From assembly GCA_904420255.1 (NCBI GenBank), contig CAJFUT010000262.1, forward strand, positions 1 through 7,470: a stretch of DNA of 7,470 nucleotides, given 5' to 3'. How positions within the stretch are numbered: the stretch's first letter is position 1; each line of letters starts with the position of its first letter. Positions 6,936-7,470 of this stretch are shown in pieces. The translations under genes were made by a program, and so were the position numbers. The DNA comes from an uncultured Angelakisella sp. (lineage in GTDB: Bacteria; Bacillota; Clostridia; Oscillospirales; Ruminococcaceae). The notes beneath the pieces are model-generated. The model had not been told where the DNA came from and searched no databases. It worked only from the letters and a program-made list of their open reading frames with translations.

Positions 6936-7470
6936 GGACAGGCTCCTCCTTCTTTTTCTCGGTTTCGGCCCGCTGCTGCCGGATGGCGGCAAAGAGGCTG
7001 CGGAGGCGGATCTTCACCGCCCCCAGGTTGGTGATCTCGTCGATCTTGATCTGGGTGTAGATTTTATGCTCCTCCTCCAGGATCTCCCGGACCTCGTCGG
7101 TGGTGATGGCATCCACCCCGCAGCCGAAGGAAACCAGCTGCACCAGGTTCATGTCCGGCTGGGTGGCGATATACCGGGCGGCGGCGTAAAGGCGGCTGTG
7201 GTAGGTCCACTGGTTCAGCACCCCCACCGGGAATTTCTGGATGTGGTCGCTGACGGCGTCCTCGGTGATCACCGCCACCCCGAAGCCGGCGATGAGCTTG
7301 TCGATGCCGTGGTTGATCTCCGGGTCCACATGGTAGGGGCGGCCGGCCAGGACGATCATCTCCCGGCCCTCGGCCCGGGCCCGGCGGACGATCTCCTCCC
7401 CCTGGCTGCGCACCGAGGCCATGTACCGCTCATATTCGGCGTAGCCGGCGTCGGCGGCCCGCTTCACCTC
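6928..7470 (-). CDS. Acyl-CoA dehydratase activase, C-terminal part (DUF2229 type), truncated by the window edge
   Basis: The frame is open to the window end, so the visible 180 codons are the C-terminus of a larger protein; an apparent GTG at 7467 is not a credible start. Diagnostic stretches are IVLAGRPYHVDPEINHGIDK, VAVITEDAVS, FPVGVLNQWTYHSRLYAAARY, VQLVSFGCGVDAITTDEV (with a conserved Cys) and EEHKIYTQIKIDEITNLGAVKIRLRSL. These are typical of the DUF2229 region that follows the BadF/BadG-type ATPase domains in large 2-hydroxyglutaryl-CoA dehydratase activase homologs. The protein ends in a charged tail (ETEKKKEEPVHA) exactly where relatives continue into the dehydratase-like domain, which here is the next, overlapping gene. 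The ATPase part should lie outside the window. Role: probably ATP-driven electron delivery to the partner's iron-sulfur protein; inferred from the family. Confidence 0.85.
6945..6951 (-). promoter_or_regulatory. Ribosome binding site for the dehydratase-like gene
   Basis: AAGGAGG on the minus strand, lying in the Lys/Glu codons at the end of the preceding gene and 9 bases before ATG 6935. It fixes the start and shows that the two proteins are made separately, not as a frameshifted fusion. Confidence 0.85.

Overview
This window is a GC-rich, gene-dense stretch read entirely on the minus strand. It suggests a Bacillota (Firmicutes) member, most plausibly a GC-rich anaerobic Clostridia of the Oscillospirales type. 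The reasons are strong AAGGAGG-type ribosome binding sites before most genes, the clostridial order purE-purC-purF-purM-purN, a Bacillus-type PurF with propeptide and iron-sulfur cysteines, and 2-hydroxyacyl-CoA dehydratase/activase-family proteins, which are typical of strict anaerobes. The taxonomic call is an inference; no rRNA or marker gene is present.

In transcription order (high to low coordinates), the right side (7470-5613) carries two overlapping genes. The first is the C-terminal part of an acyl-CoA dehydratase activase (DUF2229-type) that runs off the window. The second is a separately encoded 2-hydroxyacyl-CoA dehydratase-like protein (COG3581 type) that in many relatives is fused to it. 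A 330-base intergenic region (5283-5612) follows. It contains a probable sigma-A promoter, a possible 32-codon leader ORF with a GTG start, a purine-rich stretch and a very good intrinsic terminator (14-bp stem plus U-run) placed 28 bases before the purE start. This looks like a transcription attenuator in front of the purine operon.

The left side (5282-1) is a tight de novo purine operon: purE, purC, purF, purM, purN and an archaeal-type IMP cyclohydrolase (purO-like), followed by the first 32 codons of an unrecognised gene with a strong ribosome binding site. purF/purM and purM/purN overlap by 14 and 7 bases; the other gaps are 30-48 bases. The encoded enzymes cover pathway steps 1 (PurF), 3 (PurN), 5 (PurM), 6 (PurE), 7 (PurC) and the last ring closure to IMP (PurO). 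PurD, PurL/Q/S, PurB, PurK and an AICAR transformylase are not in the window. A PurO-type cyclohydrolase in place of a bifunctional PurH predicts a stand-alone AICAR transformylase elsewhere.

Most of the window is ordinary housekeeping metabolism. The part most worth a second look is the purE leader, with its short ORF ending 4 bases before a terminator and its purine-rich stretch. It could act like the pyrBI attenuator of enterobacteria but tuned to purine nucleotides; that is a hypothesis drawn from layout only.
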